In this document: piece after piece, positions 1 to 7,773 of the stretch
Layout: every line of letters begins with the position of its first letter
Numbering within the stretch: position 1 is the first letter of the stretch
From: CAKUIA01 sp034180465
Lineage (GTDB): Bacteria > Verrucomicrobiota > Verrucomicrobiia > Opitutales > Intestinicryptomonadaceae
NCBI GenBank assembly: GCA_034180465.1
Contig: JAXFOH010000123.1
Location: 1 to 16,173, forward strand
Reading direction: 5' to 3'
DNA: 16,173 bases
Notes under the pieces: model-generated
Told to the model about the DNA's origin: nothing
The model's input: only the letters and a program-made list of their open reading frames with translations
The model's database searches: none
Translations under genes and position numbers: made by a program

Positions 1-143
1 TTTACAGGGTAGTCTGCATTACTGTTTGGATTGCAAACGGTAATGCTTCTTGCGTCTCTGCGTTCGGGAATACCGTTTTCGTCTATATACTTCATTGCCG
101 ACACGACAGACTCAGCTGTTATATTCAGTTTCATATATTCCAT
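1..143 (-). CDS. 5' end of a gene leaving the left edge; possible McrA/HNH-type N-terminal head domain
   Basis: The frame is open from ATG (141-143, reverse strand) to the window edge and gives 47 complete codons, starting MEYMKLNITAES. AAGG lies about 12 bases before the ATG, and a TTGACA promoter lies just upstream at 167-195. The visible part reads ITAESVVSAMKYIDENGIP..., followed near the edge by ADYPV. This pattern of helix, 'IDENGIP' and 'YPxK' resembles the small N-terminal domain found on some HNH or McrA-like modification-dependent restriction endonucleases and related proteins. That resemblance is from memory and covers too few residues to be firm. A nearby internal ATG (codon 4) could also be the start. 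It lies downstream of the Sel1-repeat gene on the same strand but has its own promoter. Confidence 0.6.
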   Translation of the reverse strand, partial: MEYMKLNITAESVVSAMKYIDENGIPERRDARSITVCNPNSNADYPV

Positions 144-166
144 AGTTTTATCCTTATTTTCCCTTA

Positions 167-195
167 TTAGTATGGATTGGTTTGTTTAATGTCAA
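167..195 (-). promoter_or_regulatory. sigma70-like promoter for the partial left-edge gene
   Basis: Read on the minus strand, TTGACA (190-195) is followed by a 17-base spacer and TACTAA (167-172), with ACTAAT one base further on. The start codon is 23 bases downstream of the -10 box, with AAGG in between. The -35 box is perfect and the -10 box is weak. Confidence 0.5.
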
Positions 196-224
196 ATCAA
201 TATACGAGGCCGAAAAGTTTTTAA

Positions 225-1493
225 CTAAAGCGATTTTTGTTTGGGTCGGTGCTTAAAAAATTCTTCTAAAATTTCTTTCTTTTGCTTTTCGTACTTGGTT
301 TTGTCGGGCTCGAACGAATAAATATTTATTTCAGATTCAAAGTGCTCGTCCTGAAAATTTCTATCGCTAATAATTGCATATGAAGCAACAATATTATCTT
401 TAACAATATACCTCATATAGGTTCCTTTCGGCGTTATTATACTGCCAAAATTCCGTATTCCGACAAAGTAATGTCCTACCGTATCTTGCCCCTCGAAACC
501 AAAAAAATAAAGATCTGACGATGTAAATGTGCCGCCGCCGTTGTCCAAACATTCTATAACTTGTAGGTTATTAGACAACGCACCAATATAGTTCAAATAA
601 AGAAACCCTGCATATGTTCCATCCTCGTTTTTTCGACTATAATCAATAATATTTTCTTTAATTTCAACGCTGCCTCGAATAAAAAATCTATTGCTTTGAC
701 CGGGATCTACCAGCCATATCCCGCTTGCATTGTCGCTCATCCAAGCTATCATCTCGTTTATAGCGCATACATTAACAAGGTGTTTTTTTTCAAAACCGGC
801 TTCGTTTCTGCTTGATTTTGGCAAGGAATTGTAATCAACCAAAAATTTATCTTCGTTAAAAACATTTTTGTTTTTAACGCGGTAACTCCACTCGACTGAT
901 TCTTGGGGAATAAATGTAAACGGCGACTCTTCTTGCGAAAGCAAATTTTTTGGGTTAACATAGGTTAAATCGTGTTCGTTTATTTCGGCAATTTTGCCAT
1001 AATAAAGCTCGTAATAACATCTTGCCCCAAAATCGGTTAACGAAGCCGTCAGCATAAGTTCAAAGGCTTTTGATGGAGCTTTTTCAACCCCAACGCCTTC
1101 GTTTAACATAAGAGCATACATAAGAAATGCCTGAGAATTTTCGCATTGCATTGCAAGACGAAGCAAAAAAATTGCCTTTTTAATATCGGGCACAATTTTC
1201 AGTCTTTTGCCTGCGGTTAAATACTTACTTAAGTCACTATAATCGATATATTGAAAACCCCATACCCTTTGCGCCAAATATTTTTTGCCGAAGTAGATAA
1301 TAGCCAAATCCATCTGCAAATCTTTATCTTTTGCAAGCGAAGTCTTCTTAAATTCCTTTTCTGCACTTTTAAAGTTTTCAGAATAGATTTTATTAAAATC
1401 TTCATTTGCACGGGCAATTTTATCGTCGCTACTTATGGCAAACGAAGTACATGTAAAAAAGCAAGTTATAAATATATAGCAAATAAGTTTCAT
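225..1493 (-). CDS. secreted Sel1-like repeat protein, function unknown
   Basis: The product has 422 residues. Residues 1-19 form a hydrophobic signal peptide ending in a TSFA-type cleavage site, so it is probably exported to the periplasm. Residues about 119-157 match one Sel1-like repeat (SLR: Ala-rich helix, 'LNEGVGVEKAPSKAFE', second helix), and a weaker helical unit precedes it at about 55-118. SLRs form helix-pair solenoids that usually mediate protein-protein contacts. The C-terminal half (about 240-400) is rich in aromatic and Gly residues and looks beta-rich; I do not recognise it. The start ATG has no Shine-Dalgarno sequence in front of it. A TATAAT hexamer at 1547-1552 on this strand may belong to its promoter, but no matching -35 box is visible. 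It is probably a monocistronic host gene. Confidence 0.8.
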   Translation of the reverse strand: MKLICYIFITCFFTCTSFAISSDDKIARANEDFNKIYSENFKSAEKEFKKTSLAKDKDLQMDLAIIYFGKKYLAQRVWGFQYIDYSDLSKYLTAGKRLKIVPDIKKAIFLLRLAMQCENSQAFLMYALMLNEGVGVEKAPSKAFELMLTASLTDFGARCYYELYYGKIAEINEHDLTYVNPKNLLSQEESPFTFIPQESVEWSYRVKNKNVFNEDKFLVDYNSLPKSSRNEAGFEKKHLVNVCAINEMIAWMSDNASGIWLVDPGQSNRFFIRGSVEIKENIIDYSRKNEDGTYAGFLYLNYIGALSNNLQVIECLDNGGGTFTSSDLYFFGFEGQDTVGHYFVGIRNFGSIITPKGTYMRYIVKDNIVASYAIISDRNFQDEHFESEINIYSFEPDKTKYEKQKKEILEEFFKHRPKQKSL

Positions 1494-1608
1494 TGTATAA
1501 AAAATTTGAAATGCGGCTATCTTGTTTGACGTTTTTTTATGTATAAATTATATAATACAGTTTTTCGCAAAAAGGCTACAAATACTTACCGCAAAATTTC
1601 AGAAAAAA

Positions 1609-4237
1609 CTATTTTTTTAGCATATAAAATTTTATGTCGCCCTTTTGCAGGGTTAATGTAAGCGAATTTGTTTGGGCTATTTCTTTGTTTTCAAAAACGT
1701 CGCAAACTTTGTAGGTGTCGAACAAGTCTATTTTATAGACGCCGTCTTTTGCGGCGCAAAGCGAAATAAAATTGCCGTTGCGGTATACGGCAACGCCCGT
1801 ACTTGAATATATTGGCGCATTTGCCAATTTTGCGGCATATCTAAAAAGCTCGGCTGGCATTTTGGTTATAGAGCAAAACATATTGTTTTTGCGCACAACA
1901 ACTGCCGGGCTTTTGTCTTTAAGGGTTGCAAGAACAATATCGCCCTTTTCTACCTTGGGCACAAGCATTTGCACTTTTTTATTTAACCCGAAGCTTTTGG
2001 GAAGGCCAGCAGCAAGCCCCTCTTTTGTAGAGTAGGCTTTTGCCTCTAATTCTTCGTTGGCAGGAAAAACCTTAAATGTTGTAAGTTCTTCTACTGCATT
2101 TAACGAGAATTTATTTTCGCTTAAATCTATATAGCCCGAAAGCCACGGCCATATATTAAAGGTGTTTTTTGTGCGCTCTTTTAAAAGCTTGCAGCTTTTT
2201 TTGTCTATGGCATATACGCCCGAAAATACGTTAACCTTTGCGGGCGAGCCGTTTTCTAGAATGTCGCTTAAAAGATATTGCCCAAAGGGAATTGCCGTGC
2301 GGTTAAGCGTGGGGCGTATTTCGAACAAAAGCGGCTTGCTGCATTTTGCCGAATTGCCGCTGCCGCCAACCATACAAAGCGAGGCTTCGTCATAAACAAG
2401 GGCAATTTCGGGCGTAAACGGTTTTTTGGGAAAACGCTTTTCAAGCTCTACAATTTTTTGCATTTGCCGCCAAAGCACGGGGTCTGCAAACCAGCCCGAG
2501 CCGAACAAGTCCATATACCAACTAGACATATTTCTTATAAACTGTTGCGACAAGTTGCGCCGCAAAATCTTTACCGTTTTTGCCTGAGTGTCTACTTCGT
2601 CTTCTGCGCCTGCATACGAGCCTTAGGGGGCAAGATATGTTGAAGTATCGTCTTCGTCTAGCCAAAGTTTGCCGTAGTTTGCAACGCTTTCTGCGGCTCC
2701 CATTGCGGTTTTGCCGCCGCCAAACATTCTGTCGCAATAGGAAATTGGCCCGCAAATAATGTCGGCAGTGTTCGACTTTAAGATTTTATTTAACGCATAG
2801 TGCCCCGAAACTGCGGGCCCGTTGTATACGCCCGAAAATTCGCAGCCGTAGCCGTAAAAGCTAAGCACCAACCTGTTGGGAGCCAGTTCTTTTACGCAAC
2901 TATTTAGCATAATTACAATGTCGGCCATTTCGTCTTGCAAAAACAGGTTAAAATCGGTAACGTTGGCGTGGGTTTGCAAGTTTATAAGCTCTTTTGTGGA
3001 ATTGCGCTCGGCAGGATCGGGAACAGTTGCCGAATTTATTGTTATTGAATTTTTGCCCCAAGCCTTTCGCAAATTTAAATCGCTTTTATACTTGTTTTTA
3101 AGCCACTTGCGAAATGCTATTTGTGTTGAAGCATCGTACCCGAAAAGTTCCCTTTTCCAAGTATTTGCATAAAACCATTCGTGCGTATTGCCGCCCGTAG
3201 GGTGGTAGCCCGCCATATTCGAGCCGTAATTTTTTTCGGAAAACTCTATTAACGCCTTTAATGCCTCAAGCGAATACTGCCTATATTTTAAAGACGAAAC
3301 CGACGGGTTTTTAGTGTCTATTTTGCCGTTGTCGTAGCGCATCATTGCATCGGGGTTTGCCCTGCACCATTCTGCGTTCGGGTAAAAGCGTATGCGCGGT
3401 ATAAGTTTTGCCTTTGGGTTTGCCTTTAAAACAGCGTCGTATTTAGACTTAATAGCTGTAAAATCATGCAAATTGCCGTTTTGCAAATAAGGGGCGTCTA
3501 TTTCGAACGTTACAAAATCTACCCCGGCTTTTGCCGCAAGCTTAATTTGCCAGTTAAACGAATCTTTGCCTATTTGCCCCAGCAAAGCATAGTCTTGACA
3601 CTGTTTTCTAAAGCCCAAATCGAATTGGCAAACGCGGTTTGCCCTTATTTTTACCGATACTAAATATTTGTTGTTTTTGCGCACGGGCGGACATTTATAA
3701 TATAGGTGAAAGCCGTCCATTTCGTTGGCTTTGGGCTTTTTAATATCCAAAAGCAAAAATTTTTGGCCGTTTTCGGTTTGGTTTTGCAAAGTTAGCGGCA
3801 ACTGATTTTTGCCAAAACCTTTGCACCAATATTTCATGTTTTTGTCGGGCAAATCTCCCGATAAATCCAAGCTGCGCTCTGTTTTGCCCGTAGTAAGGTT
3901 TCTTAGCTCTATTTGTGCGATATAAACCTTTAAATTTTGCTTGTTAAACCTAAAGTGAAGCGCGCATTTTTCTATATCGTATGGAGCTGTAAATTCGAAT
4001 TTAAAATCTTTAAAGCTTTCGCCAAGTTCTTCGCTTGTAGAGCCTTTTGTAACATATACCATGCGCTGACATATGCGCTTGCCATTTTCGGTTATATATA
4101 CTACGTTGTTTTCGCTTACAAGCTTATAGGCATTGCCCGGCTCTTTTTTGAAAAAAAACCAAAAACAGCGCAAAAATTGCAAATGCGCAAAATGCCGCAA
4201 ACACTATAAAGAAAAATTTTTTGTATCTACCCAACAT
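1609..4237 (-). pseudogene. GH42-like glycoside hydrolase, broken by a frameshift and an in-frame stop
   Basis: This is one gene in pieces. ATG at 4235-4237 opens a strong membrane anchor or signal (MLGRYKKFFFIVFAAFCAFA...), but that frame stops after about 40 codons. The main frame (open from about 4200) is offset by +1 at the homopolymers around 4143-4158. The main frame then runs 525 codons through a beta-rich domain (about 60-200) and a clan GH-A barrel. The barrel has a likely acid/base Glu in 'GGNTHEWF' (about E341) and a likely nucleophile in 'LWLDEDDT' (about E516). A TAA at 2623-2625 stops it, yet the same frame stays open for 19 more codons and a further 318 to TAG at 1609. The distal piece carries the trimerisation-like domain ('EIALVYDE', 'GQYLLSDIL') and a C-terminal beta domain. 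Barrel motifs match the intact glycosidase at 12263-14518, for example FRKWLKNKYKSDLNLRKAWG. Sequencing error could explain either lesion, less easily both. Confidence 0.8.
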
Positions 4238-4289
4238 GTATCGAATAATGAATTTTAGCCAGGCTACAAAAAGTGCTTGGGATTACAAC

Positions 4290-4323
4290 AAAAAATGCGA
4301 CAAACTTTTTAGGGGTTGCCGCA
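4290..4323 (-). terminator. rho-independent terminator of the fadL-type gene
   Basis: On the minus strand TGCGGCAA (4316-4323) pairs with TTGTCGCA (4296-4303), giving 8 pairs with one G-U and a 12-base loop. Six T residues follow at once (4290-4295). The hairpin begins 24 bases after the fadL stop codon, which separates that gene from the glycosidase pseudogene downstream. Confidence 0.75.
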
Positions 4324-4346
4324 CTTTTGGGAAAATATTTTTAAGA

Positions 4347-5588
4347 TTAAAATTTATAGCCTAGTTGAACGCCAAACACATTTATGTGCGCCGAATAACT
4401 GCCATGCAAATTCGACACTAGACCGCGCCTGTCTATTGCGCTGTTGTCTAGAACAAAGATATATGTATAGGAAATGTCGAATGTCCAATTTTCGTATTTA
4501 TAGCCCAAGCCACACGCAAGCCAAATTCTGTCGGCGCAGGGAATTCTAGACGTTCTGTCTTTCGGGCTGGGCACTGGGCATTCATCGTAGCAAATACCGA
4601 AACGCAAGGTTATATCTTCGGTGGGATACATATGTATACCTGCCGACACCCTAGAGGTGTCTACCCAGTTTTCAACCTCGGTAATCGTGCTCCCGCCAAG
4701 GGTTAGCCCCTTAATTGTAAGGTTGTCGAAAACCGACCATGTTATATACGAATATTCCGCCATAACCGCAAACATATCAAAATCGCCGCGCAAACGCTGG
4801 TATATGCCTATTGTAAAAGTATCTGGCATATGCATATCGGCGCTAATATCGGCAATGTTGCTGTTGCCCAAAGTTGCCTCGCCCGACAACGTGTGGTCTA
4901 TTGCGCTTCGCCACTGAAAACCTATGCGGCCGTCTTCGGCGTATTTTACAGTAAAGCCGATGTTGCCGCCAACGCTCCAGCTGTCGCCGTGTAGCTTAAG
5001 TCTGCTGTTTGTTAGTGGAAACCAATTTGTTAATGTACAGTAGCTATATTGCGCGCTAACGCCTCCGCTAATCGAAAACCATTCGTTTACCTTATACGAC
5101 ACGCTGGGGTTTACGTCTACCGTCATTAAAAAGCTGCGCAAAGCTTGGTCGCGCCCTACCCAGTTTTCCTGATAGTCGGATTCCAAACCCCACGGAGCCG
5201 TGCACGAAAGCGAAGCTCCCCAATTTTCGTTAAACTTGTGCACAACAAAAAAGTTGGGCACTTTAGAAGTTACCGCGCATTGGCCATCGTAGTTAGGCCC
5301 TGCGGGAACTGTAGAGCCGTTGTCACTAAATGCAAGAGAAGGATCTACAATAAACCCTCCAATGTTTACCAAAGTTTCGCCGTCTTTAAGAGGCATAAAT
5401 GCTATTGTAGACGGATTCCAAAACGCAGCCGAGGCGTCGTTATTGGCGTTTACCGTTGCTCCGGCAAAGGCTGTGCCCATATTTGCCGCTCCTTGCTCTA
5501 CAACCTGATAGCCCGCGCCGAAGAGGCTTGTGTTTATTACTGCAAGCGAAATGCCTGCAATGCTTATATATTTATTTAGTGATTTCAT
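4347..5588 (-). CDS. outer-membrane protein of the OmpP1/FadL/TodX family (hydrophobic-compound or long-chain fatty-acid transport)
   Basis: The product has 413 residues, close to the usual FadL length. Residues 1-24 are a signal peptide, and the mature N-terminus starts AGYQVVEQGAANMGTAFAG and continues ANNDASAAFWNPS. This is the family's N-terminal hatch signature, comparable to AGFQLNE... and the 'RNPA' motif of FadL. The rest is alternating beta-strand sequence of an outer-membrane barrel, and the protein ends in Phe (LGYKF), as expected for BAM-dependent insertion. Family members let long-chain fatty acids or aromatic hydrocarbons cross the outer membrane, but the substrate here cannot be read from sequence. 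The promoter at 5600-5628 contains a palindrome, so repression by a small dimeric regulator is likely. There is no Shine-Dalgarno sequence and the leader is predicted to be only a few bases long. A terminator follows at 4290-4323. Confidence 0.88.
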   Translation of the reverse strand: MKSLNKYISIAGISLAVINTSLFGAGYQVVEQGAANMGTAFAGATVNANNDASAAFWNPSTIAFMPLKDGETLVNIGGFIVDPSLAFSDNGSTVPAGPNYDGQCAVTSKVPNFFVVHKFNENWGASLSCTAPWGLESDYQENWVGRDQALRSFLMTVDVNPSVSYKVNEWFSISGGVSAQYSYCTLTNWFPLTNSRLKLHGDSWSVGGNIGFTVKYAEDGRIGFQWRSAIDHTLSGEATLGNSNIADISADMHMPDTFTIGIYQRLRGDFDMFAVMAEYSYITWSVFDNLTIKGLTLGGSTITEVENWVDTSRVSAGIHMYPTEDITLRFGICYDECPVPSPKDRTSRIPCADRIWLACGLGYKYENWTFDISYTYIFVLDNSAIDRRGLVSNLHGSYSAHINVFGVQLGYKF

Positions 5589-5599
5589 TTTATGTGCAC

Positions 5600-5628
5600 A
5601 ATAAAAATGAACGAGCGTTCACTGTCAA
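5600..5628 (-). promoter_or_regulatory. fadL promoter with an operator filling the spacer
   Basis: On the minus strand a perfect TTGACA (5623-5628) is followed by exactly 17 bases and TTTATT (5600-5605, 4 of 6 matches). The ATG is 11 bases further on, which predicts a leader of about 4 bases. The whole 14-base palindrome at 5608-5621 lies inside the spacer, so a bound dimer would exclude RNA polymerase. Confidence 0.65.
5608..5621. promoter_or_regulatory. perfect inverted repeat, candidate TetR-type operator
   Basis: TGAACG-AG-CGTTCA is a perfect 6+6 inverted repeat with a 2-base centre. GAACG/CGTTC half-sites of this size are typical of TetR-family repressors, several of which control fatty-acid or hydrophobic-compound genes. 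No regulator gene is present in this window, so the partner protein is inferred only by type. Confidence 0.5.
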
Positions 5629-5704
5629 GACTAAAGCTTTTCTTTGGTTTAAATTTTATTTATAAATAAAAAACGCACGCCTAAAAGCCCCACGCATTTC
5701 CGCG

Positions 5705-5727
5705 AAAAAGCAATTTTTTAACTGCTT
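5705..5727 (-). terminator. weak terminator-like hairpin downstream of the EamA permease gene
   Basis: On the minus strand AAGCAGTT (5720-5727) pairs with AATTGCTT (5708-5715) across an AAAA loop, with one G-U pair, and only a short T run follows. A second inverted repeat, AAAGCTC (5753-5759) with GAGCTTT (5773-5779), lies closer to the permease stop but has no T tract. Either could end that transcript. Nothing else is recognisable in 5629-5811. Confidence 0.35.
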
Positions 5728-5811
5728 TATTTGCAAATTATTATAATGTTTCAAAGCTCTTTAAAACTCTACGAGCTTTCCACAGCATGAAACAATAAAA
5801 AAATTAAACTT

Positions 5812-6705
5812 TTATCTATAAAACAAAACCAAAAACGCGGCAAAAAACAAAAATATTGCACCAATAAGGCGCCGGACAGCAAATGCAAACGAAACTTTTT
5901 TCATTTCAAAATTGCCGAAAACTGCGCCGAAAAGCCACGCTATAAGTATTGTAAAAAGCCCCCTGGTAGACACCAAAATATTTGCCAAAACCGCCCCGCC
6001 CTTCGAGACCGAAAGCGAATAGCAAAAAAGAACGTCTTTTAAAATCATCAAGGCTGCCCCTAAAAGCAGAATTGCAACAGTTGTCCGTGAAGCATTTTTT
6101 AACTCGTTTTTTGCAAGCGGCAAAAGCGGCAAACTGAGCGGCAATAAAATAATGCTTAGCGACGAAATAAAGAATAATACCCCCATTTTTGAGGCGTTCT
6201 CCTGCATAACAATATCCATTGCAGCCCAAGCTGCCGCGGCAAATATTGCAAAAAAAACCGGTAAAAACTCTTTTTTTGGAACTTTAAGTTTTTCTGTCCC
6301 AACAAACAAAACCCCTGCAACCGATAAAATTGCAGCCAAAAACCAAATATCGGGAATGTGTCGCTGCGTGAAAATTGACGCAAAAATTGCAACCAGCAAA
6401 GTTTTTACGCCCAAAACGGGGTTTACAACAGTAATATCTCCTTTCGAAAACGCGACATAGTTTGCATATTGCCCCGCCAAATATATAACAGCACAAAGAA
6501 AAATATATTTAAAGCAATATAGCGTTTCAAAATTAAAAGTGGCAATAAAAAGCGGCATATACACCACAAAAATCAGCGCATTTATAACAAAGCAAACCGT
6601 TAATGCCCCAATGTTGCCGTTTGTTGCCCTTTTAACAAGCAAAGATGCCACGGCATATACCACTGCCGACACCAAAGGGAAACCCACTGCCACAAAATCT
6701 TCCAT
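5812..6705 (-). CDS. EamA/DMT-superfamily permease
   Basis: The product has 297 residues, the normal size for the drug/metabolite transporter (EamA) family, with about ten hydrophobic segments in two repeats of five. The first half contains ALTVCFVINALIFVVYM and the conserved helix-3/4 region 'YVAFSKGDITVVNPVLGVKTLLVAIFAS', and the second half repeats it with 'CYSLSVSKGGAVLANILVS'. This is the usual EamA pattern of 'A......a....pl..v......'. It is an inner-membrane exporter or exchanger of small metabolites, substrate unknown. A TATAAT hexamer (6719-6724, minus strand) ends 13 bases before the ATG, with no clear -35 box and no Shine-Dalgarno sequence, so the transcript may be nearly leaderless. 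It stands alone between the fadL promoter region and the tRNA-Cys terminator. Confidence 0.85.
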   Translation of the reverse strand: MEDFVAVGFPLVSAVVYAVASLLVKRATNGNIGALTVCFVINALIFVVYMPLFIATFNFETLYCFKYIFLCAVIYLAGQYANYVAFSKGDITVVNPVLGVKTLLVAIFASIFTQRHIPDIWFLAAILSVAGVLFVGTEKLKVPKKEFLPVFFAIFAAAAWAAMDIVMQENASKMGVLFFISSLSIILLPLSLPLLPLAKNELKNASRTTVAILLLGAALMILKDVLFCYSLSVSKGGAVLANILVSTRGLFTILIAWLFGAVFGNFEMKKVSFAFAVRRLIGAIFLFFAAFLVLFYR

Positions 6706-6810
6706 TTTTTAAGGAAAAATTATAGAAGAAATTCTCGCAAGCCTTTTTTGAATTTAGGCCGCATTGGCATATACGTTTGCACAAGACGCCCCACATTTGT
6801 TTATCTCCAC

Positions 6811-6837
6811 AAAAAAACCGCCCATTAAGCGGCGGTT
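6811..6837 (-). terminator. rho-independent terminator of tRNA-Cys
   Basis: On the minus strand AACCGCC (6831-6837) pairs perfectly with GGCGGTT (6816-6822) around an 8-base loop, and the transcript runs on into T residues to 6811. It starts 8 bases after the CCA end of tRNA-Cys. Confidence 0.85.
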
Positions 6838-6844
6838 AAAAATT

Positions 6845-6919
6845 TGGAGGTACGAGTCGGAATCGAACCGACGAATAAGGATTTTGCAGACCCTCGCCTT
6901 ACCACTTGGCTATCGTACC
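6845..6919 (-). tRNA. tRNA-Cys (anticodon GCA)
   Basis: The acceptor arms GGTACGA (6913-6919) and TCGTACC (6849-6855) pair fully. The anticodon loop reads CTGCAAA, giving GCA. The discriminator base is U, as expected for Cys, and CCA is encoded (6845-6847). The T arm has the GTTCGATTC motif. It stands alone and has its own terminator. Confidence 0.96.
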
Positions 6920-7019
6920 ATCAAATAAAAACACAATGAAAATATATTTTGGGCAAGCTTTGCAAGCTTTTTTTTAATATACCTGCAAAATTCGTCTCAT
7001 TCTTGCATTTTTTGCAAAA

Positions 7020-7709
7020 TTAGAATGAAACTTGATACAATTCGTTTAGGGTTTTCTTAAGCTCGGTTTCGGTTAGCCAAATTGGTTCTGCACCATACCA
7101 CATAAGATATTCGCCAGTTTGCTTGTTGTAGCCCGAAATCATTGTATCGGCCCAAATTCTGCCTTTCTTAAAGCTTTTAACTTCGTTCTTTTTAAGAATT
7201 TTTATCCATCCCGCCATTTTTTGGGCCTCTTCGGGGCGGTCTTTTGTGCGCAGCGCAATTTTCTCGTACGAAGGATTGTCGGCCGAAACATAGGCAAACA
7301 AGGGCAGGCCTTCGTCTAGTTTCATTCTTACGTTGTTTGCCGAAAACGAAATCATTTTAAGCTTTATATTTTTAGACGCCAAATAGGCTTTGGAAACCGC
7401 CACAATAGACGCAATTGTGTTTGTCGCGCCCTTGTTCATTTTTTCCGAAAACTTTTCAAAATCCATATCGGGGTCTACATAACTTAGCAAAATAGCCATA
7501 TAAGGCGACAGGTGCCCACTTTCCAACCCCTTTGGTGCAGAGTCGGGAAGCTTTATCATAACATCGCCGTTCTTTGCGGTTTTATCTACATTTTCTAGCA
7601 GGCTTTCCCTAATCTCTTTTTTAGAGACTTTTGTCTTTGCCGCGTCGTCGGCAAAAGAAAAAGCGCAAGCAACAAATATTAAAAGAAGAGAAATAATTTT
7701 AGTTTTCAT
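7020..7709 (-). CDS. small secreted protein, possibly a C39-like peptidase fold without the catalytic Cys
   Basis: The product has 229 residues. Residues 1-20 (MKTKIISLLLIFVACAFSFA) are a clear signal peptide, so it is exported. An AAGG sequence precedes the ATG by 8 bases. The central and C-terminal parts read 'GLPLFAYVSAD', 'GRIWADTMISGYNKQTGEYLM' and 'IWLTETELKK'. This order resembles the second half of C39-type (papain-fold) peptidase-like proteins, where a His-containing 'H...GYN..TGE....D....WLT..EL' stretch is found. Here the His position appears to be Trp/Ala, and no suitable N-terminal Gln...Cys motif is visible; the only cysteine is in the signal peptide. If the fold is right the protein is not an active cysteine protease. 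The similarity is a by-eye inference and the function is unknown. It follows murB on the same strand, with 64 bases between. Confidence 0.75.
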   Translation of the reverse strand: MKTKIISLLLIFVACAFSFADDAAKTKVSKKEIRESLLENVDKTAKNGDVMIKLPDSAPKGLESGHLSPYMAILLSYVDPDMDFEKFSEKMNKGATNTIASIVAVSKAYLASKNIKLKMISFSANNVRMKLDEGLPLFAYVSADNPSYEKIALRTKDRPEEAQKMAGWIKILKKNEVKSFKKGRIWADTMISGYNKQTGEYLMWYGAEPIWLTETELKKTLNELYQVSF

Positions 7710-7773
7710 TTATTTACCTTGGTTAAATTCTATAGATATTAGGCGACACAATTCAAGCAAATAATTATACTTT

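Noticed and set aside
2623..2625. TAA as recoding or read-through site in the glycosidase gene
   Set aside because: TAA ends other genes here normally (fadL, glycosidase, transposase), no recoding signal is visible, and the gene has a second lesion.
4143..4158. Programmed -1 frameshift at the A6/T8 runs
   Set aside because: The shift needed is +1 (or -2), so a classic A-AAA-AAG -1 site would give the wrong frame. Transcriptional slippage on T8 remains possible but unproven.
6955..6975. AAGCTT-TGC-AAGCTT followed by T residues on the plus strand
   Set aside because: No plus-strand gene lies upstream for it to terminate, and the 3-base loop is tight; likely a chance repeat before tRNA-Cys.
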